A DNA stretch of 64,000 nucleotides from Novosphingobium sp. KA1 (GTDB lineage: Bacteria > Pseudomonadota > Alphaproteobacteria > Sphingomonadales > Sphingomonadaceae), in NCBI RefSeq assembly GCF_017309955.1, contig NZ_CP021247.1, positions 2,133,001 through 2,197,000 on the forward strand. The letters run 5' to 3'. How positions within the stretch are numbered: position 1 is the first letter of the stretch; each line of letters opens with the position of its first letter. The notes beneath the pieces were generated by a model that had not been told where the DNA came from, searched no databases, and was given only the letters and a program-made list of their open reading frames with translations. The position numbers and the translations under genes are program-made. Below are positions 60,849 to 64,000 of the stretch, piece after piece.

Positions 60849-62564
60849 TTACTTCTCTTCGACCTTCTTCTCCGGGATCACCCGATCCTTGGCCGAAGAC
60901 CACGCCATCTGCCCGCCGATCCACGTTTCCATCACCTTGGTCGCGCGCAGCTGCACGGGTGTGGCGGTCATCGGATCGACATCCACAAACAGGAAGTCCG
61001 CGCGGTAGCCCTTGGCGATACGGCCGAGGCGGTCCTCGGCGAACATCGCGTAGGCCGCGCCCGTGGTATAGGCATTGAGCGCGGCTTCGCGCGAGAGGAT
61101 TTCCTGCGGCTGCCATCCGCCGGTCGGCTGTCCATCGGCGCCTTCGCGCGAGATGGCGACGGCCATGCCCACGAAGGGTTCGGAAGGTTCCACCGGAGTA
61201 TCGGACCCGAAGGCCAGCTTCGCGCCGGTCGCGGCGATGGATTTCCACGCATAGGCCCCGGTCAGGCGCTGCGCTCCGAGGCGGGCTTCGGCCATCGTGC
61301 GGTCCGAGGCTTCGTGCTGCGGCTGCATAGAGGCGATCACGCCGAACTGGCCGAAACGCGGGATGTCCGTGGGATCGACGATCTGGGCGTGCTCGATGCG
61401 CCAGCGCCGGTCACCCTTGTAGGTGGCGGACAGCTCGGCGATGGAATCGAGCACGGTGGCGTTGGCCTCATCGCCGATGGCATGGACGGCGATCTGGAAG
61501 TTGTCGATCGCCGCGCGGCTCATCAGGTTGCCGAGCTGGGTCTGGTTCATGCGCGGCAGGCCGGTGGTGCCGGGTGCATCGGCATAAGGTGCCTTGAGCC
61601 AGGCCCCGCGCGAGCCAAGCGCGCCGTCGAGGAACAGCTTCACACCGTTCATCTTGAGCTTGTCGCCATAGAGCCACGGGGTGGGGTGCGGGCCGCCGAT
61701 CAGCACCATGTTGTCGATGCTGTCGGCGTAGGACACCACGCGGATGCGCAAGTTGCCGAGGTCGGCGGCGCGGCGGAAGGCCTGCCAGTCCTCGATCGAG
61801 GTGCCCATGTCGGCAATCGCGGTGACGCCCTCGGCCAGCAGGGCAAGTTGCGCCTCGCCGAAGGCGGTGTCGCGGTCTTCGGGCCGGGGCCTGGGCACTT
61901 TCGCCTCGATGAGCGCCATGGCGCCGTCGACAAAGACGCCCGCCGGGGCCTTGGAGCCGGCCGTGCGCAGGATTTCGCCGCCCCGGGGATCGGCGGTGGC
62001 GGCGGTCACGCCGGCGGCGGCGATGGCGGCGGAGTTGGCCCAGCCGGCATGGCCGTCGACACGGCCGAGCCACGCGGGCTTGCCGCCGGTGGCGCGGTCC
62101 AGCTCGGCGGCGGTGGGCATGCGGTCCAGCCCCCACTGCACCTGGTTCCAGCCGGTGCCCAGGATCCATGGCAGGTCGGGATGCGCGGCGGACCATGCGG
62201 TCACGCGCGAGAGCGCCTCGTCCAGCGTCCTGGCCATCGACAGGTCGAGCGTCATCTTCGCAAAACCCGTCGCCATGACGTGGCCATGGGCATCGATCAT
62301 GCCCGGCACGACATTGCGGCCCTTGCCATCGACCTGATAGGCGACCTTTTTCGGCCGCTTGTCACCCTTGTGGAACACTTGCGCGACGCGGCCCTGATCG
62401 TCGATCAGGAAGCCTTCGAAGCGTTCGACGCCGCCCTTGCCGTCGCCGGTGACGCCGTTGACGTTATCGACCAGCACGTCTGCATGCGCCGTGCCGAAAG
62501 CGGAGCCGGTCACGGCCGTCGATGCGAGCAGCAGGGCAAGCCCTGCGCCTTTCCTGAAATTCAC
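60849..62564 (-). CDS. Periplasmic amidohydrolase (amidohydrolase family 3, YtcJ-like)
   Basis: The protein of 571 residues has a signal peptide (ALLLASTAVTGSAFGTAHA). The metal site and the barrel of amidohydrolase family 3 are visible in GMIDAHGHVMATG, WILGTGWNQVQWG, DGHAGWANSAA, VHAIGDEANATVLD, WRIEHAQIVDP and GSDTPVEPSEPF. YtcJ-like enzymes hydrolyse unknown amides or N-acyl compounds. The GTG at 62564 overlaps the stop of the NAD-dependent dehydrogenase gene, which would be expressed first. Confidence 0.88.
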   Translation of the reverse strand: MNFRKGAGLALLLASTAVTGSAFGTAHADVLVDNVNGVTGDGKGGVERFEGFLIDDQGRVAQVFHKGDKRPKKVAYQVDGKGRNVVPGMIDAHGHVMATGFAKMTLDLSMARTLDEALSRVTAWSAAHPDLPWILGTGWNQVQWGLDRMPTAAELDRATGGKPAWLGRVDGHAGWANSAAIAAAGVTAATADPRGGEILRTAGSKAPAGVFVDGAMALIEAKVPRPRPEDRDTAFGEAQLALLAEGVTAIADMGTSIEDWQAFRRAADLGNLRIRVVSYADSIDNMVLIGGPHPTPWLYGDKLKMNGVKLFLDGALGSRGAWLKAPYADAPGTTGLPRMNQTQLGNLMSRAAIDNFQIAVHAIGDEANATVLDSIAELSATYKGDRRWRIEHAQIVDPTDIPRFGQFGVIASMQPQHEASDRTMAEARLGAQRLTGAYAWKSIAATGAKLAFGSDTPVEPSEPFVGMAVAISREGADGQPTGGWQPQEILSREAALNAYTTGAAYAMFAEDRLGRIAKGYRADFLFVDVDPMTATPVQLRATKVMETWIGGQMAWSSAKDRVIPEKKVEEK

Positions 62565-63457
62565 GAAATACCCTTCTTCGGCAGGCGCTTGATGATCGCG
62601 CTCGTATCGAGGCGGCCTCCGCCCTGGGCCTGGATGTCGGCAAAGAACTGGTCGATCAGCGCCGCGACGGGAAGCGAGACGCCGAGCCCGCGCCCTTCGT
62701 CGAGGCTGAGGCCGAGATCCTTGCGCATCCAGTCGATCGCGAAGCCGAAGTCGAACTGGTCGGCGTTCATCGTCTGCCAGCGGTTGTCCATCTGCCACGA
62801 TTGCGCCGCACCGCCCGAGATCGCCTCGTAGACCTTGTCCATGTCGAGGTGCGAGGCCTGCGCGAAACGGACCGCCTCGGCAAGGGCGGCGACATTGCCG
62901 GCGATGCAGATCTGGTTGGCCATCTTGGCGATCTGGCCGGAGCCGGCCTTGCCGACATGGACGATGCGGGCCGAATAGGCCTCCATCACCGGGCGCGCGG
63001 CCTCGATCGCCTCGTCGCGGCCGCCGCACATCAGGGTGAGGGTGCCCTGTTCGGCGCCGATCTGCGAGCCGGTCATCGGCGCGTCGACGCAGTGGATGCG
63101 CAGGTCCCGCGCCTCGACCGAGATCTGCCGCGCGATGCGCGCGGAGACGGTGGTGTGGTCGATGAAGGTCGCGCCCTTCTTGAGCATGCGGAACACGCCG
63201 TTGGGGCCGAGCACGACTTCGGACAGGTCATCGTCGTTGCCCACGCAGGTGATCACCACTTCGGCGTCCTGCGCCGCATGCGCCGGATTGGCGGCAATGC
63301 GGTGGACAAGGCCGGGATTGTCGTCCGACCACTTCCGCGCCCGCTCGGGCGAGCGGTTGTAGATGGTGAGTTCGTGGCCCGCCAGGGCGATGTGCCGCGC
63401 GATGGCGCCGCCCATAACCCCGAGGCCGATGAAGGAAACCTTGCGTCGCTCGCTCAT
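62561..63457 (-). CDS. NAD(P)-dependent beta-hydroxyacid dehydrogenase
   Basis: This 298-residue protein is of the 3-hydroxyisobutyrate/6-phosphogluconate dehydrogenase-like family: Rossmann motif VSFIGLGVMGGAIARHIALAG, DHTTVSARIARQI, catalytic region DAPMTGSQIGAEQGTLTLMCGG and the lysine in GSGQIAKMANQI. It oxidises small beta-hydroxy acids such as 3-hydroxyisobutyrate or tartronate, and the exact substrate cannot be told. The ATG at 63457 follows GAAAGAATG. Its 3' end overlaps the amidohydrolase gene. Confidence 0.9.
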   Translation of the reverse strand: MSERRKVSFIGLGVMGGAIARHIALAGHELTIYNRSPERARKWSDDNPGLVHRIAANPAHAAQDAEVVITCVGNDDDLSEVVLGPNGVFRMLKKGATFIDHTTVSARIARQISVEARDLRIHCVDAPMTGSQIGAEQGTLTLMCGGRDEAIEAARPVMEAYSARIVHVGKAGSGQIAKMANQICIAGNVAALAEAVRFAQASHLDMDKVYEAISGGAAQSWQMDNRWQTMNADQFDFGFAIDWMRKDLGLSLDEGRGLGVSLPVAALIDQFFADIQAQGGGRLDTSAIIKRLPKKGIS

Positions 63458-63669
63458 GACATTCTTTCTAGCGCGTTTTGCACGAAAGCAAACTACGGCC
63501 TGGCGCTTATCCCGTACCTTGCGACCGGAAATCGTGCCTCCTCGTGCACATGGGAATGCACGGTGCGCAAGCGCGTTTGTGCAATAAAATTGCCATGACG
63601 GCATGAATTGCGCTTTTTCATGACGCGAGCCTTTCCATCTCCGGTGCTTTCCGTTAGGCGCGGCCCTCT

Positions 63670-64000
63670 ATGGAACAGCCAATGCTCAAGATCGCCGAGG
63701 AGCCCGTCGTGGCCCCCCTCACCGCCGAAGACGTGCGCGCGGCGGCTGGGCGAATTATCGGCAAGGTCGTCCGCACCCCCACGCTCCACTCGACCACCTT
63801 GAGCGCGATCACCGGGGCCGACATCTGGCTCAAGTTCGAAAACCTTCAATTCACCGCCGCCTACAAGGAACGCGGCGCCCTCAATGCCCTTCTGCTGCTG
63901 GATGAGGAACGCAAGTCGCGCGGCGTCATCGCCGCCTCGGCGGGCAACCATGCCCAGGGCCTGTCCTACCACGGCACCCGTCTTGGCGTGCCCGTGACCA
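63670..64000 (+). CDS. ilvA: Threonine ammonia-lyase (partial, 5' end)
   Basis: The window holds the first 110 residues. LTAEDVRAAAGRIIGKVVRTPTLHSTTLS is the N-terminus of PLP-dependent threonine ammonia-lyases, WLKFENLQFTAAYKERGALNAL contains the PLP lysine, and IAASAGNHAQGLSYHG is the phosphate-binding and catalytic loop. It gives 2-oxobutanoate for isoleucine. An ATG at 63682 is an alternative start. The 212-base gap before it contains no other gene. Confidence 0.88.
   Translation, partial: MEQPMLKIAEEPVVAPLTAEDVRAAAGRIIGKVVRTPTLHSTTLSAITGADIWLKFENLQFTAAYKERGALNALLLLDEERKSRGVIAASAGNHAQGLSYHGTRLGVPVT

Overview
The window is high-GC DNA from an alphaproteobacterium of the Sphingomonadaceae, most likely Novosphingobium or a close relative. 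The evidence is a Caulobacter/Xanthomonas-type TonB-dependent receptor, an OprB porin, the zinc-free form of L36, the order miaB - phoH - ybeY - corC, the tatABC genes following scpAB, and many GC-rich palindromic repeats typical of sphingomonads. All assignments come from reading the sequence and from family knowledge; nothing was searched.

Region by region. (1) 1-8.1 kb: a UPF0262 fragment, a divergent GH25 protein, cytidine deaminase, a chemoreceptor coupled to an OprB porin, a degenerate RBBP9/YdeN-like protein, an M14 carboxypeptidase and two DUF4136 proteins. (2) 8.4-13.5 kb: rpmJ, a HAD hydrolase, then the four-gene Anbu cluster (circularly permuted ATP-grasp, alpha-E, transglutaminase, proteasome-like Anbu). 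(3) 13.6-35.3 kb: a pectin/hexuronate utilisation locus. One block on the minus strand is TonB receptor, esterase, GH43, uxaC, uxuB-like and a small RNase H. On the plus strand are pectate lyase and a cupin. A second minus-strand operon is kduI, kduD, kdgK and a carboxylesterase. A LacI regulator and uxaA, an FAH-type hydratase and an exuT-like transporter follow. Five copies of an 18-bp operator-like sequence (half-site TGACACC-GGT) lie before the key transcription units, two of them in the region next to or around the LacI gene. They tie the locus into one candidate regulon. (4) 35.7-38.5 kb: divergent cytochrome P450 and amidohydrolase. (5) 38.5-50.8 kb: DUF1489, a low-GC DUF3885 gene, mgtE, cyclophilin, LysR, corC, ybeY, a GIY-YIG gene, phoH, an RcnB-like protein, a lipoprotein, an alpha/beta hydrolase and miaB. 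(6) 51.3-59.7 kb: a low-GC orphan, a small HTH protein with repeated half-sites, argS, a SPOR protein, nagZ, scpAB and tatABC. (7) 60.8-64 kb: a periplasmic amidohydrolase, a beta-hydroxyacid dehydrogenase and the start of ilvA.

Repeats are a strong theme. Two 999-bp IS481-family copies share 6-bp target duplications and borrow the transposase stop codon from the target. A MITE-like element of 262-284 bp occurs three times, with a solo end elsewhere, and shows a compensatory base change in a hairpin. Three convergent gene junctions carry the same two-hairpin terminator cassette, each split by the MITE and/or the IS. Several families of short palindromes, a 29-bp tandem array and a 32-bp-arm inverted repeat complete the picture.

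The pathway logic of the main locus is this: the receptor imports oligogalacturonides, pectate lyase, GH43 and the esterases trim pectin, UxaC/UxuB-like/UxaA and KduI/KduD convert saturated and unsaturated uronates to 2-keto-3-deoxygluconate, KdgK phosphorylates it, and ExuT brings hexuronates across the inner membrane. A KDPG aldolase and a dedicated mannonate dehydratase are not in the window.
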